Below are positions 1 to 10,890 of a stretch of 64,000 nt of DNA, in pieces. The number at the start of each line of letters is the position of its first letter. The stretch's first letter is position 1. Origin of the DNA: Tanytarsus gracilentus (lineage: Eukaryota > Arthropoda > Insecta > Diptera > Chironomidae); NCBI GenBank assembly GCA_038502055.1, contig JAXRKN010000037.1, forward strand, positions 62,001-126,000. Direction: 5' to 3'. The notes below the pieces were generated by a model, which saw only the letters and a list, made by a program, of their open reading frames with translations, made no database searches and was not told the DNA's origin. Made by a program: the position numbers and the translations under genes.

Positions 1-2390
1 AAAGGAGATGCTCGTTGAAGAAGCATTGAAAACAACTCTGTGTTAAGTAAGCGCTTGGGAACGAATGGTGAACATAATGAGGAATACAAATGCCATTCCG
101 ACAGTCTCATGATCCAAACAAATTTTTTCATATTCCTCACAGTTTAGTTCGCATGTGCAAAGCGAAATGTAGAAAATGAGAATTTTTTTTTTGAGTGTGC
201 CACACGACTCTCTTAGGAGGTAATTTTCTGTGTTTATATGCATACATAGCGGCCTTCTGACAGCAACAGCAGCGTCCGTAAAATTGATCGAGAAGCAGAA
301 TTTTCCTTCTTCAGTTTCTTGCACACAAAAAAAAAGGTGATTTTGTTGAGAGAAAAAAAGCAACTGGCAACCTTTGAAAAAATTGTGGGGGATAAAATTC
401 GTTTGATGATATTGACGTAGGTTTTTTGCCCTTAGTCGTCGATGCTGCTGTGCGACGGTAGACAAATGTCGAAAATATGCGAGCAAAATGTAATTTGAGC
501 AATACTATATGTCTGCTCTGTTTTGACACATAATAATAACATTTCTCCTCATATGATGTGAGCTCAAAAACCTCACCGAGAGTTTATTCTTTTTTTCTTC
601 AGATGAGGATAATTTCATTTTGTAGTGGATACACAGAGATATATAAATTAATTTATCTCTCTCACTCAAAAAACAAACGAAATTCTTCTTCGTCTCTTAT
701 TTCGGCCTGAGTCATCACAATTCTCAACATTCTTTGACAGGAAAAATTTTCTTATAAATTGTTTTTGTTAAATGAATGATTTTCGAAGAGGGTTGAAATG
801 AATAACGAACATGAGACAATTCTCTAAATTTGATTACTGTTGTGGGTTGACGAAAAAATTTTTTGCAGCTCCAACAGTAATTTATTTAAGGGCGATAATT
901 TTTTTTTATTTTAAGATCATAAAAATCACGACAGTAAAACTTTTCACCGATTAATATTGCAATCAAGTCAACAAATGATCTTAGCGAATGAACAACTGCA
1001 TTAGCGTTCTCATTTACAGCATTCTTTTTAATTGCATAATTACCCTCAACGACATTTTGTCTTTTCTTTTTTCTAAAACGAAACATTAATAAGGCGAAGA
1101 CAATCTAGAATCTCATGGTGCTGGCAAAAATTGACGTGGTAATAAACTTTGCCGTTATCAAAAATGCATAAAGTGAAATACAGCAGCTGACGAAATTCCA
1201 GTTTTTATTCTCTCCTTTTTTAAAATCACGAAGTGTAATTTTTCCTCATCTTCGAACGAACAAAAAAATAAAATCTCAAGCACACCAGCTTTAAATTCTC
1301 GAATCTTGTCCAAATAACTACACCATGTTCTGACGACGAAAAAGAGAGAGAGAAGGAATCGATGGATGATGATGGTGATTACAATGCTAAAAGCATGTTG
1401 ACCGATTAAAAAGGTAGATTGAATAAAAGAGAGAGAAAAAAAATGAGCAGGTGTTTTCTGCCGGTTCCAATGCGTCATACCTTTTTCGCCGTTCAACTGG
1501 TGAGCTCGATGTATTTTTAATTTTATTCATCTCATCAAGCGAAAAATTTTCTTTCACGAGCTAAAGAGTGTATTGTCAAACAAAGTGCGGAACCATGAAA
1601 AATAAAACATTGAGCACCTGTTGAACTTGATAGAAAATTTTAACTGCTTAAAAAAATCAAACCTGATGTAAATTTTTTTTGCCAAATTCAATGAGATTTT
1701 TAAATTAATTTTTGTTTCCACCTCACTGTCCATCACGAGCATTTGGAAATAATGAAAAAAAAACGAGCACACGAAAGGTAGAATGGACACGGGCCGACAA
1801 ATGCAAAGTAATTTGTGTTCAAAAAATACATCCGTTGATTATGCTGGTTGATAAATTCAACGTCTTTATTGCAAATGTATTGAAAAACTTTAAATTTTTT
1901 TAGAAATGCATCTGGTGCAATTAAAATATTTTCGAGCAAAAAAAGCATCGAGGTAATGATACCACTATATAAAATAAATTCACCCAAAAATCATTTACTA
2001 TGGCCATCATAAAGCACATGAATTGAATTTACTTACAAGTGAAGCTGCATTGCAATTACATGAAAAACTCGTAGACAAGCTCGTAGAATTAATTAATGGC
2101 GGTTGAAGCTTGAAATTGGCTAATTCCATTTCGTTGTCGGATTTGAAAAAGGCAAAAAAATAAAAGAGTAGAAAAAGATTTCTGATGAAAAATTTATGGC
2201 TTTGTTTTTGGCGTACATTGCACAGACTTGCAGCTGTGGAAAATGCGAAATAAAAGGAGAATGGATGAAAATTTTCCCTTTCACAAAATCCACATTCAAT
2301 TTTCCACACAAATAAATTTGAATGCAGTCGAGAGAGCGAGAGAGAGAATGGAGCATTTAAAATCCATTTCCAAGCACAGTTAATGCGACA
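1..2390. other. no supported gene, AT-rich noncoding
   Basis: I see no conserved coding sequence on either strand. Open frames here are short and low-complexity (Phe, Ser and Lys rich), as expected by chance in AT-rich DNA. This is intergenic sequence or part of a large intron of a gene outside the window. Confidence 0.6.
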
Positions 2391-2500
2391 TAGAGTGGCA
2401 ATTATTCTCTCTTTTTTATTTAAAAATTTTATTCATTTTTTATTATTTATTATTTATTATTTATAAAGATGATGGGGGTGTGTTTCACATTATTGGTATT

Positions 2501-2545
2501 GTTAGTATATACTACCACTACGAAGTAGTGGTAGTATATACTAAC
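2501..2545. repeat. perfect 21-bp palindrome with 3-nt loop
   Basis: The arms 2501-2521 and 2525-2545 are exact reverse complements around the loop GAA. The arm begins GTTAGTATATACTACC. It lies inside retroposon-like copy 1, near its 3' end. Confidence 0.8.
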
Positions 2546-2582
2546 TACTATTTGTTATTTATAACTACTATGTATTTATACT

Positions 2583-3150
2583 ATGTTAACACACGCGTAT
2601 ATAGGCAGCAATTTTCATACGCTCGACTATTCACTAGGCTCGCTTTTCACCCATTCACAGCTCGCTTCCGCTCCCACCGCCGCTAGCTCACTCCCAAGAG
2701 CTAACCCCCACCGCCGCGCATTCAGGATTCAGGATCCGAAGCCGGCTTCCATTCAGACCCTAATCGCATAGCATTCTCACTGAGCTCGCTTTTTAACCCC
2801 TAGAACCCATCGCATTGCATTCATACCATTTACGCATCCCATTTGGCTTCTTCCAGCTCACTTTCACTCGTACTAAGCGGTTCCAGGTTCTCATTCACAC
2901 ACACTCACACATCCCGTCGCATTGCATTTATTCGCTACCGCTCCAATAACGCATAGCATTCACCACTCAAACGTTCCAGGTTCTCATTCACACCTGGCTT
3001 TGATTCATGCCACACACACTAGCTCGCATACAAATCGCTCCCAAAAAATAGCACTCACTATGCGCAACTCACCTTCAATAAATCCATTGATGCCCATTCG
3101 ATTGAATATAGCCACACTCTCTAGTTCCTTTCTCTCTCATTCTCGATGAC
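2583..3150. repeat. C-rich degenerate repeat block
   Basis: The composition differs sharply from the neighbours: cytosine-rich and guanine-poor on the plus strand. Short motifs recur (AGCTCGCTT, CGCATTGCATT, and GTTCCAGGTTCTCATTCACA at about 2880 and 2975). Open frames across it have no recognisable protein. I read it as decayed repeat DNA inside the copy 1 insertion. Confidence 0.5.
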
Positions 3151-3900
3151 ACACACACAGTATATTCGATATCCAGCGACAAAATTTCACGCCTAAAACG
3201 AAAGAATTTTTAAGACTAAATGTCATAAAAGTGTAAATGCTTACCTTGCAACGAAAAAATGAGGAAATGAAGACTGACTGTTCGCACCTGAAACGAGATT
3301 TAACCAATTCCGAAAGTATCAATTGATAAAAAAACCACACGAAAATAAATAATAAATAATATAGTACTTCCCTAATATAATTGGTAATGATGAAATAGTT
3401 GCATCGCCGTCACTTCCGCAAGATCCAGGCCACTGGATGTCGTGTAAAAATTGATTTTGCGAAAAATTCCTAAAAATACACAAAATAATTGAATTAAACA
3501 CCCACGAAACATTCTCGAACGCAATCAACACTCAATCAGCCCATCACAGACTAATTAAACTCCATAATTCCTCTCAAATGCACTCGCGATGCCATTTTTG
3601 TATGGCGTTAATTTTTTTCTTCACTTTTTTCCACTTTTTCACCGCTATTTTCACTTCTTATTTGTATTTCACTCACTCAATGTCTGCTCATCTAGCGAAA
3701 TTAATCAAATTAGTTCAATTAAACACTCAAACACTCCACAAACTAATTAAATTAATTTATTTTGAACGAAAAAAAAAATTAAAATGACGCGAAAAAAAGT
3801 CTCCAAAAAGACGCAAAAATTTGAAATTGAAGCAAAATTTTAAATTTATACGTTGCAAAATTTTCAACTAGTCACATGATCCTCACAATTTTTCCGTTTG

Positions 3901-4140
3901 CTTGCAACTCGTTTAAACGTGCTTTTTAATAGAACCCACACAAGGTAACGCTTTTATGCTCTCAGCTCCTGGACCAGCAAGAGAGTTCGGGTTTTCGCAC
4001 AAATGGTAGCTCTTAAATCTAATATGTGGAGGCTAATGAACATAGGTCGTGCCACGAACCGCCATAATGTTCTTTTTCATACAAAATTTTCTCTTATATT
4101 GATTCATGGGTATCGTTGAACTCGTGATTGGACCAGCCCA
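3901..4140 (-). repeat. fragment of Helitron-like element 3' region
   Basis: Read on the minus strand, this contains the satellite motif CACGAGTTCAACGATACCCA, then a truncated end resembling 48690-48950: a GCTGGTCCAGGAGC-type stretch, GCATAAAAGCGTTACC and TGTGGGTT. It is a diverged, partial copy embedded in retroposon-like copy 1. Confidence 0.55.
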
Positions 4141-4506
4141 CAAAACAAAATAGCTCAAATTGAGCTAAAATTGATGTCAAAAACTGCTCTTATTTCTGTC
4201 AAAAATGAATTTGAGCACTTTTTTATATCAATTTATGCACAAAAAGAGCTCAAAATTAAAAAATGGATTTTTTGAGTAAAAAAGTCGAGCATTTTTAGAC
4301 ATCATTTTGATATCAAAATTTGAGCTCAAATTGAACTATTTTTGAGCTCCATTTTAACTCTTTTAGATCTCTAAAGGACATCAAAATTTTGAATCAAATT
4401 TAATGTCAAAAAAGTGTACAAATTGAGCAAAATTTTATCTCATTTTGATGTCAATTTAATATCAAAATTTGAACATAAAACTTTTTGAATTTTATTTAAA
4501 CTATTT
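4140..4506. repeat. degenerate TTGAGCTCAA / TTGATGTCAA tract
   Basis: Many imperfect repeats of the self-complementary words GAGCTC with flanking A/T runs and of TTGA(T/C)ATCAA-type words fill this stretch. It reads as decayed simple-repeat DNA at the 5' side (minus orientation) of the copy 1 insertion. No coding potential is seen. Confidence 0.45.
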
Positions 4507-4528
4507 TAGAGTGGCAATTATTCTCTCT

Positions 4529-6558
4529 GTCTCACCCTCAACATAAGTAAAGGAGTACGAAGGTAAATAAATTTTGTGGGCACTTTAGATTGCCTTAATT
4601 TCATGGCCGTGTGATAAATAGACATAGCGAACGTTGCATTGTATTGTTTTACTAAATGAGACTGTGATTGCTTTCGAGAATATTCATTAAAAGGAAAGTA
4701 ATTGTAGACGAAATTATCACAAAATAAACCCCAACATATTTATACTTGCGATGGAAGTTTTACTGTTGATTTTAAAAATGCTGAGTTTAAAAATTTTAGT
4801 CAATAATCTTTCATTTGTCAAACGTTTAATCGTATAATTACTCCCTAACACAAAAATACCTTTCGTTTAAATATAAAAAGCGTGCAGGCAGGAAGCGATT
4901 GAAATTTTTGTCTGCAGATAAATGTTGAAAATGTGCATTTGCCCCATTATAAATCAACAAGAAGAGGAGAATGAAAACTTCTAATTATCTTCACATATAT
5001 CGAAAAATCATCAATAACATAGTTAGTGTGTGCATATTGTAGCACTATAACAAATATACCACCTGACATCGTTTTTATATCTTTTGAAATTTTTTAGAGC
5101 ATTTATAAACACTACGTGTGTTTCTTAACAGCAAACGAAAGTGGAGGGGATAAGAAGATGAGAAAAAGGACCGAGAGAAATAAAAACTTTAAAATGTGCA
5201 AACTGAGGCACATAAAGGTACACACAAAATGAAAAATTTTATTTTAACTAGATCTGCGTTAGACAGCTGATGCTTTGGGTCTTTTTTAAAGATTCAAAGC
5301 GGTCGTTGCCGCAATACCTTTGACGTTCATTTAATGTGGTCTAAAGACTTAAATTTTATTTTTTTCGCTCCTTTTTTGTGTAGCCTCAAGTTCTATCGCA
5401 CTCATTTTATCTGCTTCGTTTGTTATAATTAATTTCTCGAGATAGAAACAGAGGAAAAGCTGAAAGGGATGTTTCGTTGATTAAGACGGTAAAGAGAAAA
5501 AAAGTTTGTTTAACTTAAATAATTTGTAGTGAATTTTTTTCTTCATATTAACTTCTAAATTAACTCTTTAAGAAATTAATTGTTTTTATTCTTCGCCCAA
5601 TACGACTACCACGGTTATCGTTTATAATTAAATTTCAATTGTCGTCTTTGATCCCCAAACTAAAAACACACCAATTATCGTGAATGACCTCAAAAAATTT
5701 CTCATTAATTTGCTCCGTCAACCGTTCCAAAGCATATCGAATGCTGAACGTGCCAATGTGAGCAAGGGGTAATTGAACAATCAAGGAGGCAAAATGTTGC
5801 TTAATTAAAATCAACCCTCGAGGGAAATTCGATAAGGTTTCTTTTTCGACATCGTAAATTAAATGATTATTGACTTGGAAAGTGGCGTAATGAATTTTTT
5901 AGGGATCATTCACACACTTTTAATATTGCAGACACATGAAATGTGATGATGTAAAATTGAGTTTCGTCTCATAAATCAATAATTTAATTGATTATGTTTT
6001 CATAATGAGATAATGTGGTGTTAATTTTATGTTATTTAACTTGCAAATAGAAAATACAGTAATTATTTTTTAAAATTCTGAAAAATAAAAATTCATTTTT
6101 AAATGCTGATCGCGCAAAAAAAGAGATGAAAAATAGAATTTTATATTTCTTTTATTCAATGTAATTTGGTTTCCACCTGGAGCAGGTGGAGAAGTCGTAT
6201 GAAAGGCAGAAAGACTGTTCTCGTTATATTCCTCTAAACAGATTATTATTTATTCGTTTCTCTATAGATCCTCCGTATGGTGCACATGTATATAAAAATA
6301 TCCACAATTCTAAAGTTTTGTGTATGCTCTTGTCATGCCTTCTTCTACTTTTTTTACTCCGCAGCACGATACAAATTTTGTGTATGCTCATCACACACCG
6401 AGCAATAAATCTACTTTTCAAAGTTGATTTGTGTGTACATATGCAGATATTCGAAAATCGATTTTAAAACTTAATTTTCATCGAATCCCTCACACCGCAG
6501 ATTTTCGCACTGTGAGATAAGAGAAAACTTTTGAAAAATTGTTTATTTAATATGGTTT
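4529..6558. other. no supported gene
   Basis: AT-rich DNA without conserved coding sequence. The one open frame of about 93 residues (6186-6467) looks random: rich in Leu, Ser and Phe, with no domain. Confidence 0.55.
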
Positions 6559-6689
6559 ATGGGTAAAATTATCAACAAGTGTGAGTGGCAGATGACAAAA
6601 ATTGAGGAAATAGCTAGGAACCCAAAAAAAAAAATTTTTTTCGAAAATGATCGGATTTCTCTTCATAGAAATATTTAAAGAAAAAAAAG

Positions 6690-6810
6690 TTTCAAAACCC
6701 ACCAGTGGGTGTTGCCGCGTAACCCAACGTAACAGATCAGTATTTGATAATCAAGTGCATAAAAAATCAGTTTAAGGCAATCCGGACATTGTTGTTAATC
6801 CAAACAGTTA
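6690..6810 (+). repeat. left-end fragment of Helitron-like family
   Basis: The stretch TTTCAAAACCCAC-CAGTGGG followed by TGTTGCCGCGTAACCCA and AACAGATCAGTATTTGA matches the left ends at 47950 (plus) and 38291 (minus). It is a truncated copy without satellite units. Confidence 0.65.
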
Positions 6811-6888
6811 TAGCTTTAAAAATATCCAGTGAGCACAACATTTAAGCATTTATTTTTATCATCAAAATTCTTGCATCGGACAGCGTTT

Positions 6889-8420
6889 CTAAACATACCA
6901 TTCTAAGACTTTTAAGTGCAGAGCACAACTCTTATCATCGCCATTTATGAAAAATGGGCATTTGCTGAACTGATCGTCAAAAGAAACACAATGACATTTA
7001 ATAACTCCATTTTTTGCTGGTTTTAGAATACCTCGTTCGATTTCAAACTTAATCGCCGGTCGAATAAGATTCTTCAAAGTTGCCAAGTCGTCATCGGGAT
7101 ATCTTGTGTTTAAAGTGTCAAACACACATTGATTGTCATGAGTTAAACGATATTTTTTTGCAATTAAGCCCTCTGCTGATTCCAACGACAATCATTTGTT
7201 TAGATAAATCCAGTCATTCTTGACATTTCTCAATTGATTGTTTAGATTTACGGAGAATTTCGTCATTTCTTGCTGCCACCAAGTCGACACAATATTTTGT
7301 CCATCTAGGAAAAATTAAAGAGGAATTTTTTCGATTTTTAATTTTACTATTTGACGAGCTTTCTTAAGCCTAAATTCTCTTTATTTACCTTCTTTTAGTA
7401 AAGTTGGTTCCCGCAATAAAGAATTGAGCTTAATTTTAATTAAATAGCCCGAGTTTGTGGCTTTAATAATATTTTATTTCAATTTTTTACGATAAGTGAT
7501 GGCGTTTGAAAATTTTCAATTGCGACATGTCCACGAAAAAAATTTTAGAACAAAAAAAATATTTTAATTAGATTTAGAAATAATTTCATTTCTAACGCTT
7601 AATCGCTTGTGAAAAACATGTTGGATAAATTAAAATGCCGTGATCATCCATTTCTTTCTGGAAATTAATTAGACTTTTATCGCTGTATTTTTTCGTATGA
7701 ATTACAACCTTAATTGTTGACTTTTCATTGCTGATGTTGGCACAAGTCACAAAAGTACTTCCCTCTAAATGAACTTTTTGATCGGCAGCAGTTATTTTTC
7801 CACTTACCGACGGCAAAAGTGACTTAATCGTTAAAAGGGAAATAGGCGTAAATGCAGCGGGAGTAAATTAGAGTTGTCTAGCATCGACGCAGCTGATGTA
7901 AAAGGTTTCTGTTGTTGACAATTCCGACGCTTTGCAACCAAAAAATTAGTGGCCACTGATATTGTCTGCTCGTTTGGTCGTTTGGGATTGTTCTCTCTCA
8001 GCACTTCTTCACTGTAAACCTGACTGTAATACTTGTCAAACACAGAGTTGAGTTGCTTTGGTATTTCCACATCACCAACATCCTTTTAGCAGTCGAATCT
8101 CTGTAATGGGCCAATTTTCTCGATAGCTTTTTTTGATGCAAATAACGCTCCTTAGGAGTAAGCTTTCCGATTATGGTAAATTCTTTGATCCATTTCTTTT
8201 CGAATTCGTACGCAACCTGTGATACACGGATTATTAAATTTTTTTCCAAAATCAAATCAATTTCGCGAAAATCAACTTTATTAATGTGGAAATGATTGAA
8301 AGAGTTTTCCTCATCGCTTACAAGAATGTAGGCAACTGAGTAGTGCGTTTTTGTTCCAATCTCTGCTCTAACAATAAAGCAATCTACCTCCGTTGATAAT
8401 TTTTTTTTGAAAATTGGATA
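6889..8420 (-). pseudogene. broken unrecognised gene with at least two frameshifts
   Basis: On the minus strand a protein-like reading runs from about 8420 (..DCFIVRAEIGTKTHYS..) through 8255-7998, changes frame near 8070 (..VEIPKQLNSVFDKYYSQ..), changes frame again near 7870 and continues to 7592 (..GKITAADQKVHLEGSTF..). A further 100-residue frame lies at 7191-6889. The amino-acid composition is balanced and unlike the random frames nearby, and each frame picks up where the previous one loses sense. I therefore read it as one decayed gene, not several small ones. I do not recognise the family. The central part has a beta-rich look that could be an OB-fold, but this is a guess. It lies wholly inside retroposon-like copy 2, antisense to its tail. 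Confidence 0.4.
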
Positions 8421-8635
8421 AATTTTTAGATGCGTCCATTTTTTTCTGAAAATTATTTTTTAAAAAAAATTAAAAATCTATACTTTAAATGATGTTTTTT
8501 TTTGTTTTAAATAATCGAATTAAAACGACCCAAATATGATTCTTTAATATTAATAAAAATTACGCTAGCCATCGTTAGTTATAAATAATAAATAAAATAA
8601 TTTAATGGGTAAAATTATCAACAAGTGTGAGTGGC

Positions 8636-10688
8636 TGATGTACAATAATTATTTCCAGATGCAATCTCATTATAAGTGTTTGATCACATGAGTTCACCAC
8701 AGACACTCAAATGCACTTCGACAGATTCAACTTCACGTTTCTAAATATTTATATGTCGATGTTAGAAACGAGGAGAATAAATTTTCTTTCTCGAAAGACG
8801 CTCAAGTGGATTTTGTGCCGAGTTTGTTTAATTTTATTTCTCGTTGCACCCACTTGAATATCACACACGAGATATGAAAGCTTAATCTCAGTAAAAAGGA
8901 AAATAATTTTTTCATCCTTGAAAATTTTCATTTTTCAACTTTATATACTTTCGCAGTCACGACGCTAAACTTCTATGTTAGTCAGTTTGCAATCTTAAAT
9001 ACAAGGAAAATGTGAGTGTTCTGCTGACGAGCATCCTTAATTGTGCTTTAAGCTTTTTTTTCGTACAAAAGCAACAAATCCTCAATTTTACGAGATTCTG
9101 TCACAAGGATATGTCTTCATTTCCGTTAAACTTTCTTTTTCTCTTTGTGATTTATTTATTTTCATAGTGATGATTCTTCGCAACTTCCTTTCAAAGAGTA
9201 AAAGTTTCTCTTGTGTGCATGTCCTTTTGTTAAAATGAAAAGTTTTCTCTTTCGCTTACGTTCGTTCAAAAGGCGAAAGGAAATTTAGTTTGATTTTTTT
9301 CACTCGCCATTTCCAATAGCTTCGCTTCCTAAATATGCATAATTTCTAAAATAAAATCGACGAATCATACGACAAACAAACGACATATTTTTTGTAATTT
9401 TTAAAAAATTTCAAAGTTTTCGAAATTTTCAAATTATTTTAAAATATTGACTTTTTTGTAATTTTCAAATTTTTTGTATTTTTTCTTTTTTTTTGAAATT
9501 TTTCAAATTCTTGAATTTAAAAAAAACATTGAAGTTTTTTGATTTTTTTAAAATGTTGACTTACCTATTTGTAATTTTCAAAATTTTTGAATTTTTTCTT
9601 TTTTTTGATATTTTTCGAATTATTGAGAATTGAAATTTTTTAATTTTTTTAAAATATGAAACTTCTGAAATTTTTAAATTTTTGGTTGAATCACGAGATG
9701 CATGAATCCGTATGAGTAAAAATTTGTATGAAAAAGGATATTTTTGCACCCAATTATACAAATAAATATATTATGTATTATAATATGTTTCAACAAAAAT
9801 GTTTAATTACTTTTTTATCTTTCAGAGGCTTGATGAAGTGAAAGAACATTTAAGACGTGAAAGAGATAAAAGAATCAAAAACAATTTGAAAAGCTGAGAG
9901 CAAAAATGTGAGCCGAACAATATTTCAATGGTGAGTGCTTATTATTTTATTCTGGTGAAAGTTTTTATATTATGCATCGCATCACAATTTCAATGACAAA
10001 ATTTAAAAATCGAATTTCAATTTTCCTCGAACGATTTTTTAGACAAAAAGTAATAATTCAAGCACAATCATTTTAAATTGCATCGTTCTTTTAATTAAAA
10101 AATAAATTTTGGAGAAACTTCAAAAATTCTCATAACCTGCTAATTGATTGTAAATTGTAATTAAACTAAACGACTTAAAAATTATTTTTCTCGCGTTCAA
10201 ATGAGAGTGAAATTTGTAAACTTTAAAAGTGCAAGTGCAAAAAACATATTCTGTAACGACTCTCGGCACAAAATTTCTCTTAATTTTAAATTATTTGCAT
10301 TTAACACATCTTTACATCAAATTAAAAAAGTAAAAAAGGTATCAAAAAATTTATATTTCAAATCTCAAATCAATTCAACCTTCTCCAAATCGGTGGATTC
10401 ACATTTCATACACATAAAAATATAAAATTTAATCTTGAATTGATTTCAATCCTATCTAAAGTTTTTTCAGCTCTTAAATAGCATGCCAAAAAATCATGCT
10501 CGAAATTACCAGATGTTGTTCTGCAATTTAAATTATGTCACATTCATCCATTGACCCACAAAACATTAACAAGTTTTGATGGTTCTTAATTTTAAATCGC
10601 ATGTTTAATATTCTACCTGCGCTAGGTTGAATAAAAGTTTTAATATTATGAAAATACCATTGAAGATTAATTTATATTTTAAAGAATT
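8636..10688. other. no supported gene; AT-rich with local duplication
   Basis: No conserved coding sequence. Positions 9420-9660 hold an imperfect tandem duplication of about 110 bp, each copy running from an AAAATATTGACTT-like start through TTGTAATTTTCAAA to a T-rich run. A short fragment near 9715-9750 (TTTGTATGAAAAAGGA...TTTTTGCACCC) also occurs at about 17515-17545 beside the satellite array. Confidence 0.5.
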
Positions 10689-10813
10689 AAGAATTAAAAA
10701 TTACTGACCATTTTGATTTTTACACTCCCATCATCTTTATAAATAATAAATATTAAATAATAAATAATAAATAAAATAATTTAACAAAGAATTAAATATT
10801 ACTGACCATTTTG
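10689..10813 (+). mobile_element. 71-bp 5'-truncated insertion of the same retroposon family
   Basis: A 27-bp direct repeat with one mismatch (AAGAATTAA[A/T]...ACTGACCATTTTG) lies at 10689-10715 and 10787-10813. It brackets a 71-bp insert (10716-10786) made of TTTTTACACTCCCATCATC, TTTATAAATAATA and a run of AAATAATAAAT repeats. The insert is the same 3' terminus as copy 1, read on the plus strand. An extremely 5'-truncated copy with a full target-site duplication fits retroposition and fixes the 3' end of the family. Confidence 0.7.
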
Positions 10814-10890
10814 GGTCGAACGCTGAAAATTAAAATGAAAAAAATGAAAAAATTATTTTCTTATATAATTATAATTTTATTATCGATATT

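Larger units (their letters stand above)
2391..4528 (-). mobile_element. ~2.1-kb retroposon-like insertion, copy 1
   Basis: A perfect 22-bp direct repeat (TAGAGTGGCAATT...) lies at 2391-2412 and 4507-4528. The sequence between them begins, beside the left repeat, with a T/A-rich tract that reads on the minus strand as a repeated AATAAATAAT tail. That tail is preceded on the minus strand by CATCATCTTTATAAATAATA. The same tail occurs at 10728-10786, also beside a direct repeat, and a variant ends the insertion at 6590-8604. Long target-site duplications next to a simple A/T tail are typical of target-primed reverse transcription. The insert is 2413-4506, minus orientation. Internally it holds a C-rich block, a perfect hairpin and a fragment of the 119-129 bp satellite family. 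I see no reverse transcriptase, so it looks non-autonomous. Confidence 0.65.
6559..8635 (+). mobile_element. ~2.0-kb retroposon-like insertion, copy 2
   Basis: A 31-bp direct repeat (core ATGGGTAAAATTATCAACAA) lies at 6559-6589 and 8605-8635, with weaker similarity extending a further ~15 nt. The insert 6590-8604 ends in CATCGTTAGTTATAAATAAT followed by AAATAAAATAATTTA, a variant of the tail seen at 2413-2480 (minus) and 10728-10786. This places its 3' end on the right (plus orientation). It contains a Helitron-like left end (from about 6690) and an unrecognised, frameshifted minus-strand gene. Confidence 0.6.
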
